Shown here: positions 17,282 through 26,949 of the stretch, one piece after another
Numbering within the stretch: the first letter of the stretch is position 1
Layout: each line of letters opens with the position of its first letter
Assembly (NCBI RefSeq): GCF_030813595.1
Contig: NZ_JAUSUH010000012.1
Location: 62,001-126,000, forward strand
DNA length: 64,000 bases
Source: Ancylobacter vacuolatus
Lineage (GTDB): Bacteria; Pseudomonadota; Alphaproteobacteria; Rhizobiales; Xanthobacteraceae
Direction: 5' to 3'
Notes under the pieces: model-generated
Told to the model about the DNA's origin: nothing
Database searches by the model: none
What the model saw: the letters and a program-made list of their open reading frames with translations, nothing else
Made by a program: the position numbers and the translations under genes

Positions 17282-18079
17282 ATGGACAGCTTCGAGCTGA
17301 ACAAGGTTGCTGGTGCGGTCCTGGGCGTGCTGACGTTGACGCTCGGTCTGAACGTGTTCGCCGACATCCTGTTCTCCAGCCATGGGCCGGAGAAGGCGGG
17401 CTACGAGATCGCCGTGCAGGAGGAACTGACGGGCGAGGCGCAGGCCGCGCCCGCAGAGGTTCCGCTTGCCCAGCTCCTCGCCGCCGCCAGCCCGCAGAAG
17501 GGCGAGGCCCAGGCCAAGAAGTGCGCCGCCTGCCACAATTTCGTGGAAGGCGCCGGCGCCAAGGTCGGCCCGGATCTCTACGGCATCGTCGGCCGCCCGG
17601 TGGCGGGCGCCGAGGGCTTCGCCTATTCTGCGGCGATGAAGGCCCATGGCGGCAACTGGACCTTCCAGGACCTCAGCGACTTCATCAAGAATCCGAAGGC
17701 CGACATTCCCGGCACGGCGATGGGCTTTGCCGGCATCGCCAAGGACACGGACCGCGCCGACCTAATCGCCTATCTCAACACGCTCTCGCATAGCCCGCTG
17801 CCGCTGCCCTCGCCGGAGGCGGCGCCCGCCGCTGCCGAGCCTGCGGCGACGGTGCCGGCTTCGGGCGAGACGGGTGGCAACGTGCCGCCGCCGGCCGGCT
17901 CCGCCGCGCCTGCGACCACCGTGCCAGCGCCCACGCCGGCTGTGCCTGCGGCTCCCGAAGCGCCTGCGGCGCCCGCTCCCGAAGCGCCTGCGGCGCCCGC
18001 TCCCGAAGCGCCTGCGGCTCCCGCACCGGCGGAACCGGCTCCGGCGTCGCCTGCTCCCGCGGCGCCCGCCACGCCCTGA
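17282..18079 (+). CDS. cycM: Membrane-anchored cytochrome c (CycM-like) with Ala/Pro-rich tail
   Basis: This is a 265-residue c-type cytochrome. One uncleaved helix (about 8-32) anchors it to the inner membrane. The class I heme domain has CAACH at residues 81-85 and a distal Met in GTAMGFAG. CycM carries electrons from the bc1 complex to the aa3 oxidase in rhizobia. After about residue 180 the protein is almost entirely Ala, Pro and Glu, built partly from an eight-residue repeat encoded by a 24-bp tandem duplication. That tail is not part of known CycM proteins. Confidence 0.88.
   Translation: MDSFELNKVAGAVLGVLTLTLGLNVFADILFSSHGPEKAGYEIAVQEELTGEAQAAPAEVPLAQLLAAASPQKGEAQAKKCAACHNFVEGAGAKVGPDLYGIVGRPVAGAEGFAYSAAMKAHGGNWTFQDLSDFIKNPKADIPGTAMGFAGIAKDTDRADLIAYLNTLSHSPLPLPSPEAAPAAAEPAATVPASGETGGNVPPPAGSAAPATTVPAPTPAVPAAPEAPAAPAPEAPAAPAPEAPAAPAPAEPAPASPAPAAPATP
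17957..18028 (+). repeat. 24-bp tandem repeat, three copies, inside cycM
   Basis: The unit starts GAAGCGCCTGCGGCGCCC and recurs at 17957, 17981 and 18005. The first two copies are identical and the third differs at a few bases. It encodes E-A-P-A-A-P-A-P. The length is a multiple of three, so copy-number changes keep the frame. Confidence 0.9.
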
Positions 18080-18119
18080 GGCGCCCGCCCTGCGGGCTGA
18101 GGCTTTCACGATCACGTCA

Positions 18120-18155
18120 GGCCGGCGGCGCAATGCGTCGCCGGCCTTATTCTTT
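18120..18155 (+). terminator. Intrinsic terminator of cycM
   Basis: GGCCGGCG and CGCCGGCC form an 8-bp perfect stem, followed directly by TTATTCTTTT. It lies about 40 bases after the cycM stop and before the transporter operon. Confidence 0.85.
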
Positions 18156-18255
18156 TCCGGACTACCCCCTTCATATTGACCGCCAATGTTCATAATCGTC
18201 ATGGGGCGTGCGCCTGCGCCGCCTCGCCAGACGACGTGCCAAAGGGATGATGCGC

Positions 18256-20202
18256 ATGACCCGGCTCCGCCGCTCCGACCGCCCCGCCGCTCCCGGCTGG
18301 CGCCCGCCGGCATGGAGCGGCGCGACGGCCCGGTCCCTGGCCATCGCCGCGCTCGGCATCAGTCTGCTTGGAACGGCGCGGGCACAGGAGCCGGCGCCCG
18401 CCGCAGCCCCCCCCGCCACGTCGGCAGGCGCGGGCGAATGGCGGCACGGCCTCTCGCTGATGGGGCAGCCGAAATACCCCGCCGACTTCAAACATTTCGA
18501 CTATGTAAACCCGGATGCGCCAAAGACAGGACTGGTGCGGCAGTCGGTCGACGGCACCTTCGATTCGCTGAACGACATCATCCCGCGCGGCGCTGCGGCG
18601 GCCGGGCTGCATCTGATCTACGACACGCTGATGACCCCGGCGGCCGACGAGGTTGCGACCGAGTACGGGCTGATTGCGGAAAGCGTCCGCTATCCCGCCG
18701 ACTTCTCCTCGGTGACCTATCGCCTGCGGCCGGAGGCGAAGTGGCATGATGGCCAGCCGATCACGGCGGACGACGTGGTGTGGTCGTTTGAGCAATTGAC
18801 CAAGAACAATCCACGGCAGGCTTATTACTACAGCCACGTGAAGGGCGCCGCCGTCACCGGCGAGCGCGAGGTGACCTTCACCTTCGATCAGGCGGGTAAC
18901 CGCGAGCTGCCGCAAATCGTCGGCCAGTTGCGCGTCATGCCCAAGCACTGGTGGACGGCGAACGGGCCGGACGGCAAGCCGCGTGACATCAGCCAGGGCA
19001 CGCTGGAAGTGCCGCTCGGCTCGGGTCCCTACAAGGTGAAGCAGGTTCAGCCCGGTCGCTCCATTTCCTTCGAGCGCGTGCCCGACTATTGGGGCGCGAA
19101 CCTGCCGGTGAACATCGGCAGCGATAATTTCGCCGAGCAGCGCTACGAGTATTTCCGCGATTCGACGGTGGAACTGGAGGCGTTCAAGGGCGACCAGTAT
19201 GATTTTCGCATCGAGACTTCGGCCAAGGACTGGGCCACAGCCTATAATTTTCCGGCGGTGAAGGACGGCAAGGTCATCCTGGAAGAGTTCCCCAACCGGT
19301 CTTCCGGCTCGATGCAGGCATTCATCCCCAATCTGCGCCGCGAGAAATTCCAGGACCAGCGGGTGCGCCGCGCGCTCAACCTGGCGCTCGACTTCGACGG
19401 CATGAATCGCACCCTGTTCTTCGGCCAGTACAAGCGGACATCAAGCTATTTCCAGAACACCGAGTTGGCCTCCTCCGGCCTGCCGCAGGGGCTGGAACTG
19501 GAGATTCTGGAGAGCGTGAAGGACAAGATTCCCGCCAGCGTCTTCACCACGCCCTACACCAACCCGGAAGGCTGGAGCGAAGGGCTGCGGCGCGGCAATC
19601 TGCGCGAGGCCGCGAACCTGCTCAAGCAGGCCGGCTATGAGGTGAAGGGCGGCAAGCTGGTGAACGCCAAGGGCGAGCCTTTCACCATGGAGATCCTGAT
19701 CTCCAATCCCGCCTTCGAGCGTGTCGCGCTGTTCTACAAGCCGTCGCTGGAGCGCCTGGGCATCACCGTGAATGTGCGGCAGGTCGATATCTCGCAATAT
19801 ATCAACCGCCTGCGCGCCCGCGACTACGACATGATCATCACCGGCTGGGCTCAGTCGCTCTCGCCGGGCAATGAGCAGCGCGATTTCTGGGGTTCCAGCG
19901 CCGCCGATCGTGAGGGCTCGGGCAATTATGCCGGCATCAAGGATGCCGGCATCGATGCCCTGATCGAGAAGGTGATCTACGCCACCAGCCGCGAGGAACT
20001 CGTCGCTGCCACCCGTGCGCTCGACCGGGTGCTGCTGGCGCATGACTATGTGGTTCCAAGTTGGAACTACCCGAACACGCGCACGGCGCGCTGGAACCGT
20101 TTCAGCCACCCCGACAAGATGCCGGAGTATGGAGGGGATTCCTTCCCGAACATCTGGTGGTGGGACGCGGAGAAGGCGGCCAAGACCGGGGCCGCCCGGT
20201 GA
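18256..20202 (+). CDS. yejA: Peptide ABC transporter substrate-binding protein (YejA type), copy 1
   Basis: This 648-residue periplasmic protein of solute-binding family 5 has a Sec signal peptide ending ARA-QEPA at about residue 45. Family motifs include GLSLMGQPKYPADFKHFDYV near the N-terminus, LRPEAKWHDGQPITADDVVW and PLGSGPYKV. YejA proteins bind oligopeptides and, in E. coli, microcin C-like peptide-nucleotides. AAAGGG sits nine bases before ATG 18256; two upstream ATGs (18247, 18250) are alternatives. Its stop overlaps the next gene as GTGA. Confidence 0.9.
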   Translation: MTRLRRSDRPAAPGWRPPAWSGATARSLAIAALGISLLGTARAQEPAPAAAPPATSAGAGEWRHGLSLMGQPKYPADFKHFDYVNPDAPKTGLVRQSVDGTFDSLNDIIPRGAAAAGLHLIYDTLMTPAADEVATEYGLIAESVRYPADFSSVTYRLRPEAKWHDGQPITADDVVWSFEQLTKNNPRQAYYYSHVKGAAVTGEREVTFTFDQAGNRELPQIVGQLRVMPKHWWTANGPDGKPRDISQGTLEVPLGSGPYKVKQVQPGRSISFERVPDYWGANLPVNIGSDNFAEQRYEYFRDSTVELEAFKGDQYDFRIETSAKDWATAYNFPAVKDGKVILEEFPNRSSGSMQAFIPNLRREKFQDQRVRRALNLALDFDGMNRTLFFGQYKRTSSYFQNTELASSGLPQGLELEILESVKDKIPASVFTTPYTNPEGWSEGLRRGNLREAANLLKQAGYEVKGGKLVNAKGEPFTMEILISNPAFERVALFYKPSLERLGITVNVRQVDISQYINRLRARDYDMIITGWAQSLSPGNEQRDFWGSSAADREGSGNYAGIKDAGIDALIEKVIYATSREELVAATRALDRVLLAHDYVVPSWNYPNTRTARWNRFSHPDKMPEYGGDSFPNIWWWDAEKAAKTGAAR

Positions 20203-22244
20203 GCGGGCAGGGGCCCCGCTGGGGCCGCGCTTCGTCATCCCGACCGGAGGCGAAGCCGGAGAGCCGGGATCGTCATCCCCCTCATCCGTTTTTGGCCCGC
20301 GATCCCGGAGCGGCCGTTCCGGCCGTCCGGGATGACGGCGGTCCCGTCTCCCGCCGCGCGCTTCTGACCCTCGCCGCCGGCGCCTCGCTCCTGCCCTGGC
20401 TCGGTCACCCCGCCCTGGCGCAGGAGGTGGCGCCCCCCTCCGCCGCAGCTCCGGCCACCGCGGCGCCCGGCTTCGGGCCGGAGCGGCACGGGCTCTCCGT
20501 GTTCGGCGACTTGAAATATCCCGCCGACTTCGCCCATTTCGACTATGTCGACCCCGCATCGCCCAAGGGCGGCACCTTCTCGCAGGTCGGCCCCACCGCG
20601 GCGTTCAACCAGTCGTTCCAGACCTTCAATTCGCTCAATGGCTACATCCTGAAGGGTGACGGCGCGCAGGGCATCGATCTCATCTTCGATACGCTGATGG
20701 CGCGGGCCTTTGACGAGCCGGACGCCATTTATGGTCTGGTGGCGCAGAGCGTCGCCGTTTCAGAAGACGGCACGCTCTACCGCTTCCGCCTGCGGCCGCA
20801 GGCGCGCTTCCACGACGGCACAAAGCTCACCGCCGAGGATGTCGCCTTCTCGCTCAACCTGTTGAAGAGTAAGGGCCATCCCATCATCGCACAGAACCTG
20901 CGGGACATGGAGGGAGCAGAGGCGCAGGGCGACGAGATCGTCATGTTGCGCTTTGCACCCCGGCGGGCCCGCGACGTGCCGCTGTTCGCCGCCTCGCTGC
21001 CGATCTTCTCTAAGGCCTACTACAGTTCCACCCCGTTCGACGCGAGCTCGCTGGAGCCGCCGCTCGGCTCGGGCGCCTATAAGGTTGGCCGGTTTGAGGT
21101 TGGCCGCTTCATCGAGTATCGCCGCGATCCCGACTACTGGGCCAAGGACCTGCCGGTGAATGCCGGCGTGAACAATTTCGACGTGCTGCGCTACGAGTAT
21201 TTTCGCGACCGTGAGGTCGGGTTCGAGGCGTTCAAGGCGCGGGCCTATCTGTTCCGGCAGGAATTCACGGCCCGCACCTGGGCCACTGGCTATGATTTCC
21301 CGGCGTTGAACGAGGGAAGGGTGAAGCGCGAGATCCTGCCCGATCGCACGCCTTCCGGTGCGCAGGGCTGGTTCCTCAATCTGCGCCGGCCGAAATTCGC
21401 CGATCCCCGCGTGCGCGAGGCGCTATCCTACGCCTTCGATTTCGAGTGGACCAACAAGAACCTGATGTACGACGCCTATAAGCGCACGACATCCTTCTTC
21501 GAGAATTCCGACCTCAAGGCGGAAGGCCCGGCCGGCCCGGACGAGGTGGCACTGATCGCGCGCCTGGGCGATCAGCTCACCGCTGAGGACGTGGCGGTGC
21601 TGAAGGCCCCACCCTGGTCGCCGCCGGTTTCCGACGGCTCGGGGCAGGACCGGGCGCTGCGGCGCCGGGGCACGCAGCTGCTGCGCGAAGCGGGGTGGAC
21701 CGTCAAGAACGGCCGCCTCGTCGACCCGCAGGGCGACGGCCTGACCATCGAATTCCTCGACGACGAGAACGGGCTGGAGCGCCACACTGCCCCCTTCATC
21801 AAGAACCTCGAACTGCTCGGCATCGCGGCCAATTTCCGCCTGGTCGATTCTCCGCAATACCAGCGCCGGCTCAACGACTTCGACTTCGACGCCACGGTGC
21901 GGCGCTTCTCGCTCTCCACTGTGCCGGGCGAATCGCTGCGCAACTATTTCGGCTCGAGGGAGGCCAATACGCCCGGTTCCAATAACCTGTCCGGCATTGC
22001 CGATCCGATTGTCGACCTGTTGATCGAGGAGGTGATCGCCGCACCGACGCGCGATCAACTGCGCACCGCTTGCCGCGTGCTCGACCGCCGGCTGCGCGCG
22101 GGACGCTACTGGGTGCCGCAATGGTACTCGGCCGAATTCCGCATCGCCTTCTGGGATGAATTCGGCTGGCCTGCCGCGCCGCGTCCCACCTATGCCCGCG
22201 CCATTCCGGAACTCTGGTCGGCGCGCACGAGGTCGGCGGGATGA
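20199..22244 (+). CDS. Peptide ABC transporter substrate-binding protein (YejA type), copy 2
   Basis: This is a second family-5 binding protein, clearly related to copy 1 (FGDLKYPADFAHFDYVDP and PLGSGAYKV motifs). The only plausible upstream start is a GTG overlapping the previous stop (GTGA), giving 681 residues. Residues of about 10-50 are then encoded by a palindromic intergenic repeat. A twin-arginine-like signal, SRRALLTLAAGASLLP, follows at about 51-66, so the mature protein may be Tat-exported. The real start may instead lie inside the repeat at a TTG (about 20294). Two binding proteins on one permease pair would widen the substrate range. Confidence 0.82.
   Translation: MSGQGPRWGRASSSRPEAKPESRDRHPPHPFLARDPGAAVPAVRDDGGPVSRRALLTLAAGASLLPWLGHPALAQEVAPPSAAAPATAAPGFGPERHGLSVFGDLKYPADFAHFDYVDPASPKGGTFSQVGPTAAFNQSFQTFNSLNGYILKGDGAQGIDLIFDTLMARAFDEPDAIYGLVAQSVAVSEDGTLYRFRLRPQARFHDGTKLTAEDVAFSLNLLKSKGHPIIAQNLRDMEGAEAQGDEIVMLRFAPRRARDVPLFAASLPIFSKAYYSSTPFDASSLEPPLGSGAYKVGRFEVGRFIEYRRDPDYWAKDLPVNAGVNNFDVLRYEYFRDREVGFEAFKARAYLFRQEFTARTWATGYDFPALNEGRVKREILPDRTPSGAQGWFLNLRRPKFADPRVREALSYAFDFEWTNKNLMYDAYKRTTSFFENSDLKAEGPAGPDEVALIARLGDQLTAEDVAVLKAPPWSPPVSDGSGQDRALRRRGTQLLREAGWTVKNGRLVDPQGDGLTIEFLDDENGLERHTAPFIKNLELLGIAANFRLVDSPQYQRRLNDFDFDATVRRFSLSTVPGESLRNYFGSREANTPGSNNLSGIADPIVDLLIEEVIAAPTRDQLRTACRVLDRRLRAGRYWVPQWYSAEFRIAFWDEFGWPAAPRPTYARAIPELWSARTRSAG
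20233..20338. repeat. Pair of inverted palindromic repeats (CGTCATCCCG...CGGGATGACG type)
   Basis: CGTCATCCCGACCGG...GAGCCGGGAT (20233-20270) and an inverted partner GATCCCGGAG...CCGGGATGACG (20301-20338) match the dispersed intergenic repeat type common in Hyphomicrobiales. They lie in the junction between the two binding-protein genes and may be translated. Confidence 0.65.
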
Positions 22245-22401
22245 CAAACATGCGCGCGCCGTCATCCGAGCGGGCGATCTGTCAGGCCGGCATTGTCGCA
22301 AGTCGTGCAACTGGCAACACCCCTGCATGAACGGACGTTAAGTTGACGCGGGTGCGCCCGCCCTCCACCTTGTGCCCGCCTCGCGGAGGAAACCCGATCG
22401 T

Positions 22402-23508
22402 ATGCTGGCCTATATTGTCCGACGCATCGCCCTGATGGTGCCCACCGTCATTGGCATCATGCTGGTTTCCTTCGCTGTCGTGCAGTTCGCGCCGGGCGGG
22501 CCGGTCGAGCGGGTGATTGCCGAACTGACCGGGCAGGGCACCTCCGCCACCGCCCGCATTTCCGGTGGGGGTGGCGATTTTGGTGGCATGCAACAGAGCG
22601 CGCCGGGAGGCGACCCGGTCTCTTCCAAATATCGCGGCGCGCAGGGGCTGGACCCGGCCTTCATCAAGGACCTGGAGAAGCAGTTCGGCTTCGACCGACC
22701 GGCCCATGAGCGCTTCCTGAAGATGATGTGGGACTATGTCAGCTTCGATTTCGGCCGGTCCTATTTTCGCGACGTATCGGTGATCGACCTGATCGCCGAG
22801 AAGATGCCGGTGTCGATCTCGCTCGGCCTATGGATGACGCTTATCACCTATGCCATCTCCATCCCGCTCGGCATCGCCAAGGCAGTGCGCGACGGCTCGC
22901 GCTTCGATGTGTGGACCTCGGCGGTCATCATCGTCGGCTACGCCATTCCGAGCTTCCTCTTCGCGATCCTGCTTATCATCCTGTTTGCCGGCGGCTCGTT
23001 CTTCTCCTGGTTTCCCTTGCGCGGGCTGACCTCGGAGAACTGGGACCAGCTCTCGCTGGGAGGAAAGATCCTCGACTATTTCTGGCATTTGGCGCTGCCC
23101 ATCACCTCCATGGTGCTTGGCGCCTTCGCCACCATGGCGCTGCTGACCAAGAACTCGTTCCTTGACGAGATTCGCAAGCAGTATGTGGTCACCGCGCGGA
23201 TGAAGGGGCTGTCGGAGCGGGCGGTGCTCTACCGCCATGTGTTCCGCAACGCCATGCTGATCATCATCGCCGGCTTCCCCGGTGCGTTCGTCGCCGCGTT
23301 CTTCTCCGGCTCGCTCTTGATCGAGACCATCTTCTCGCTCGACGGGCTCGGCCTGCTTGGCTTCGAGAGCGTGCTCAACCGCGACTACCCCGTCGTGTTC
23401 GCCAATCTCTTCATCTTCTCGCTGGTCGGGCTGGTGGTGAACCTGATCTCCGACCTCACCTATACCTGGGTCGATCCCCGCATCGACTTTGACACGCGGG
23501 ACGTCTGA
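22402..23508 (+). CDS. yejB: Peptide ABC transporter permease (YejB type)
   Basis: This is a 368-residue inner-membrane permease, close to the E. coli YejB length. It opens with MLAYIVRRIALMVPTVIGI (first helix), and a large periplasmic loop (about 50-130) contains a Gly-rich patch. The core transmembrane domain (about 140-360) includes the EAA-like loop VVTARMKGLSERAVLYRHVF, which docks with the ATPase. A GGAGGA ribosome binding site precedes the ATG. Confidence 0.93.
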   Translation: MLAYIVRRIALMVPTVIGIMLVSFAVVQFAPGGPVERVIAELTGQGTSATARISGGGGDFGGMQQSAPGGDPVSSKYRGAQGLDPAFIKDLEKQFGFDRPAHERFLKMMWDYVSFDFGRSYFRDVSVIDLIAEKMPVSISLGLWMTLITYAISIPLGIAKAVRDGSRFDVWTSAVIIVGYAIPSFLFAILLIILFAGGSFFSWFPLRGLTSENWDQLSLGGKILDYFWHLALPITSMVLGAFATMALLTKNSFLDEIRKQYVVTARMKGLSERAVLYRHVFRNAMLIIIAGFPGAFVAAFFSGSLLIETIFSLDGLGLLGFESVLNRDYPVVFANLFIFSLVGLVVNLISDLTYTWVDPRIDFDTRDV

Positions 23509-23510
23509 GC

Positions 23511-24677
23511 ATGGACGCCGCCAACACTGCCTTGCCGACCACCCCGGTGAATGCCGCGTCCGACCGGCCGCGCCGTCCCTTCCTGTCGCCGCTCAACCAG
23601 CGCCGCTGGGCCAATTTCAAGCGTAACCGCCGCGGCTGGTGGAGCTTCTGGATCTTCTCCGTGCTGTTCATCCTCAGCCTAGGGGCAGAGTTCATCGCCA
23701 ACGACAAGCCGTTCCTGATCGAATATGACGGCGGCTATTACTTCCCCGGCCTGGTCGCCTATCCCGAAACCACGTTCGGCGGCGATTTCGAGACCGAGGC
23801 GGACTACCGCGACCCCTATCTGCAGAACCTGATCCATGAGAAGGGCGGCTGGATGGTGTGGCCGCCGATCCGCTACTCTTATTCCACCCACAATCTCGAT
23901 CTGCCGACCCCCGCCCCTTCACCGCCGACCTGGATGCTGACCGACGCCCAATGTGCCCCGGTGGTGGAGAAGCTCGGCCGCACCGGCGGCTGCGGTGCGC
24001 TGGAGTGGAACTGGCTGGGCACCGACGACCAGGGCCGCGACGTGCTGGCCCGTCTGATCTACGGCTTCCGCCTCTCGGTGGTGTTCGGCCTCGTGCTCAC
24101 CATCATCTCCTCCGTCATAGGCGTCGCGGCGGGGGCGGTGCAGGGCTATTTCGGCGGCTGGACCGACCTGATCTTCCAGCGCTTCATCGAGATATGGACG
24201 TCGATCCCCGCGCTCTATCTCCTGCTGATCATCTCCTCGATTCTGGCGCCCGGGTTCTGGGTGCTGCTGGGCATCCTGCTGCTGTTCTCCTGGGTCTCGC
24301 TGGTCGGGCTGGTACGGGCAGAGTTTTTGCGCGCCCGCAACTTTGAATATGTGCAGGCCGCGCGGGCACTGGGAGTGTCGAACGGCGTCATCATGTGGCG
24401 GCACATGCTGCCCAACGCGATGGTGGCGACGCTGACCATGCTGCCCTTCATCGTCTCCTCTTCGGTGATGACGCTGACCGCGCTCGACTTCCTCGGCTTC
24501 GGCCTGCCCCCCGGCTCGCCCTCGCTCGGTGAATTGCTGGCGCAGGGCAAGTCGAACGTGCAGGCTCCGTGGCTCGGCCTCACCGGCTTCTTCACCGTCG
24601 CCATGATGCTGAGCCTGCTCATCTTCATCGGCGAAGCGGTACGCGACGCCTTCGACCCGCGGAAGACGTTCCAGTGA
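23511..24677 (+). CDS. yejE: Peptide ABC transporter permease (YejE type)
   Basis: This 388-residue permease pairs with YejB. It has one N-terminal helix (about 42-62), then a periplasmic region of about 100 residues with paired Cys (about 149 and 161-163), then the membrane core. That core carries the segment GTDDQGRDVLARLIYG typical of DppC-type permeases and the EAA loop YVQAARALGVSNGVIMWRH. It starts two bases after yejB and its stop overlaps the ATPase start as GTGA. Confidence 0.93.
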   Translation: MDAANTALPTTPVNAASDRPRRPFLSPLNQRRWANFKRNRRGWWSFWIFSVLFILSLGAEFIANDKPFLIEYDGGYYFPGLVAYPETTFGGDFETEADYRDPYLQNLIHEKGGWMVWPPIRYSYSTHNLDLPTPAPSPPTWMLTDAQCAPVVEKLGRTGGCGALEWNWLGTDDQGRDVLARLIYGFRLSVVFGLVLTIISSVIGVAAGAVQGYFGGWTDLIFQRFIEIWTSIPALYLLLIISSILAPGFWVLLGILLLFSWVSLVGLVRAEFLRARNFEYVQAARALGVSNGVIMWRHMLPNAMVATLTMLPFIVSSSVMTLTALDFLGFGLPPGSPSLGELLAQGKSNVQAPWLGLTGFFTVAMMLSLLIFIGEAVRDAFDPRKTFQ

Positions 24678-26305
24678 GCGAAACGCCGTTGAAAGACACC
24701 CCCCTCCTTTCCGTCCGCGATCTCTCTGTCGCCTTCGCGCAGGGTGGGCGTGCCACGCTCGCCGTTGACCGCGTGTCCTTCGACGTCAACCGTGGCGAAA
24801 CGGTTGCATTGGTGGGGGAGAGCGGCTCCGGAAAGTCGGTCACGGCGCTCTCCATCCTCAAGCTGCTGCAATACCCCGCCGCCAGCCACCCCTCCGGCGA
24901 GGTGCTGTTTCAGGGCGAGAACCTTCTCGCCATGGAGGAGGGCGACATTCGCCGGGTGCGCGGCAACGACATCACCATGGTGTTCCAGGAGCCGATGAGT
25001 TCGCTCAACCCGTTGCACACGGTCGAGCAGCAGATCGCGGAAATCCTCTTTCTGCATCGCGGCATGCGCGGGCCGGCGGCGCGGGCGCGGGTAATCGAAC
25101 TTCTCACCGAGGTCGGCATTCCCGCGCCGGAGACGCGGCTCGGCTCCTACCCCCACCAGCTTTCCGGCGGCCAGCGCCAGCGGGTGATGATCGCCATGGC
25201 GCTCGCCAACGAGCCGCAATTGCTTATCGCCGACGAGCCGACTACCGCGCTCGACGTGACGGTGCAGGCGCAGATTCTCGCCTTGCTGAAGGACCTCCAG
25301 CGCCGGCTCGGCATGGCTATGCTGTTCATCACCCATGACCTCGGCATCGTGCGCAAGATCGCCGACCGGGTCTGCGTGATGAACCATGGCAAGATCGTCG
25401 AGGAAGGGCCGGTGGGAGAGCTCTTCGCCCATCCCCGGCATCCCTATACGCAGGCATTGATCGCCGCCCAGCCGCGCGGCAACCCGGCTGTGCCCCATCC
25501 CGAGGCGCCTGTTGTGCTGGAGACGACCGGCCTCAAGGTCTGGTTCCCGATCAAGGCCGGGGTGATGCGCAAGACCGTCGGCCACATCAAGGCGGTGGAT
25601 GGCATCTCGGTCGAAATACGGCGCGGCGAGACGTTGGGCGTGGTGGGGGAGAGCGGCTCGGGCAAGACGACGCTTGGCCTTGCCCTGCTGCGGCTCATCT
25701 CCAGCGAGGGGCCGATCGTGTTCATGGGCGATCCGATCGACACGCTCGGATTCAAGCAGATGCGCTCCCGGCGGCAGGCGATGCAGGTGGTGTTCCAGGA
25801 CCCGTTCGGCTCGCTCAGCCCGCGCATGTCGGTCACGGACATCATTGGCGAGGGGCTACGGGTCCATCAGCCCACGCTCAGCGTCGAGGAGCGCGACGCC
25901 CGCGTCGTCGCGGCACTCATCGATGTCGGGCTCGATCCCGAGGCCCGCCACCGCTACCCCCACGAATTCTCCGGTGGCCAGCGCCAGCGTGTCGCCATCG
26001 CACGCGCCATCGTGCTGGAGCCGTCCTTCGTCGTGCTGGACGAGCCGACCAGCGCGCTCGACATGATCGTACAGGCGCAGATCGTCGATCTGCTGCGCGA
26101 CCTGCAGCAGAAGCACGGCCTCACCTATCTGTTCATTAGCCATGATCTGCGCGTCGTTGCGGCGCTGGCCTCGCGGGTGATGGTGATGAAGAGCGGCGTG
26201 GTGGTGGAGGAGGGACCGGCGGCCGATCTCTTCGCGCAGCCGAAGACCGACTATACCCGCGCCTTGTTCGCTGCGGCATTCGACATGGAGGCGGCGCCGC
26301 TATGA
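24674..26305 (+). CDS. yejF: Peptide ABC transporter ATPase, two fused nucleotide-binding domains (YejF type)
   Basis: This is a 543-residue protein with two complete ABC ATPase domains. Each has a Walker A ([11 protein letters not shown] and [11 protein letters not shown]), an ABC signature (LSGGQRQRV and FSGGQRQRV) and a Walker B ending in DEPT. It energises the YejB-YejE channel. Translation starts at a GTG overlapping the yejE stop. The NUDIX gene follows with another four-base overlap, so the whole set from 18256 to 26949 looks like one operon. Confidence 0.95.
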   Translation: MSETPLKDTPLLSVRDLSVAFAQGGRATLAVDRVSFDVNRGETVALVGESGSGKSVTALSILKLLQYPAASHPSGEVLFQGENLLAMEEGDIRRVRGNDITMVFQEPMSSLNPLHTVEQQIAEILFLHRGMRGPAARARVIELLTEVGIPAPETRLGSYPHQLSGGQRQRVMIAMALANEPQLLIADEPTTALDVTVQAQILALLKDLQRRLGMAMLFITHDLGIVRKIADRVCVMNHGKIVEEGPVGELFAHPRHPYTQALIAAQPRGNPAVPHPEAPVVLETTGLKVWFPIKAGVMRKTVGHIKAVDGISVEIRRGETLGVVGESGSGKTTLGLALLRLISSEGPIVFMGDPIDTLGFKQMRSRRQAMQVVFQDPFGSLSPRMSVTDIIGEGLRVHQPTLSVEERDARVVAALIDVGLDPEARHRYPHEFSGGQRQRVAIARAIVLEPSFVVLDEPTSALDMIVQAQIVDLLRDLQQKHGLTYLFISHDLRVVAALASRVMVMKSGVVVEEGPAADLFAQPKTDYTRALFAAAFDMEAAPL

Positions 26306-26949
26306 GCGGGCGCGCGAAGGCCGGCGAACTCGCGGACCGCTCCATCGAACTCGACCTGACCGGGCCCGAGGAGGTCGGCGCTGGCTTTCGCCCCTATCAC
26401 CGTTTTATCGCCACCTTCGAGGGGGCCGACGGCGCCCCGCTGCGCCAGCGACGCGACATATTGCGGGTCGGTTCGGTGGTGGGCGTGCTCGCCTATGATC
26501 CGGCGGCGGCGTGCTTCGTTCTCATCCGGCAGTTCCGGCTCGGCGCGCAGCTTGCCACCGGTGAGGGCGAACTGGTGGAGATCGCGGCCGGCATCATCGA
26601 TCCGGGCGAGGAGGCCGAGGCCGCAGCGCGCCGCGAATGTGTCGAGGAGATCGGTGTGGCGCCGCGCGCACTGCTGCTGATCGCCCGCTTCCTCCCCAGC
26701 CCGGGGGTGAGCGATGAACATGCCACGGTCTATCTCGGCCTTGTCGATTCTACTGATGTGCCTGATGTGGCCGGCGAGCCGGGCGAGACCGAGCTGACGC
26801 GGCCTTTTCTGGTTCCTGTCGACGAGGCGCTGGCGAGCCTTGCCGCGCCGTTTCCAGCGCCCATCGCCAATGGCTTCGTGCTGATCGCGCTGCAATGGTT
26901 CGCGCTGAACCGGGAGCGGGTGGCGGCCTTCGTCGCGGCCAGTCGCTAA
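26302..26949 (+). CDS. NUDIX hydrolase, ADP-ribose pyrophosphatase type
   Basis: This is a 215-residue hydrolase with an intact Nudix box, GIIDPGEEAEAAARRECVEE-IG, supplying the Glu ligands for Mg2+. The overall layout, with RQFRLG upstream and PSPGVSDE downstream of the box, fits NudF-like ADP-ribose pyrophosphatases. It overlaps yejF by ATGA and ends convergent with, and four bases inside, the NlpC/P60 gene. Confidence 0.88.
   Translation: MSGRAKAGELADRSIELDLTGPEEVGAGFRPYHRFIATFEGADGAPLRQRRDILRVGSVVGVLAYDPAAACFVLIRQFRLGAQLATGEGELVEIAAGIIDPGEEAEAAARRECVEEIGVAPRALLLIARFLPSPGVSDEHATVYLGLVDSTDVPDVAGEPGETELTRPFLVPVDEALASLAAPFPAPIANGFVLIALQWFALNRERVAAFVAASR

Noticed and set aside
17957-18028. 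Regular repeats that might suggest a CRISPR-like array
   Set aside because: Units are contiguous with no spacers and are in frame within cycM; no cas genes in the window.
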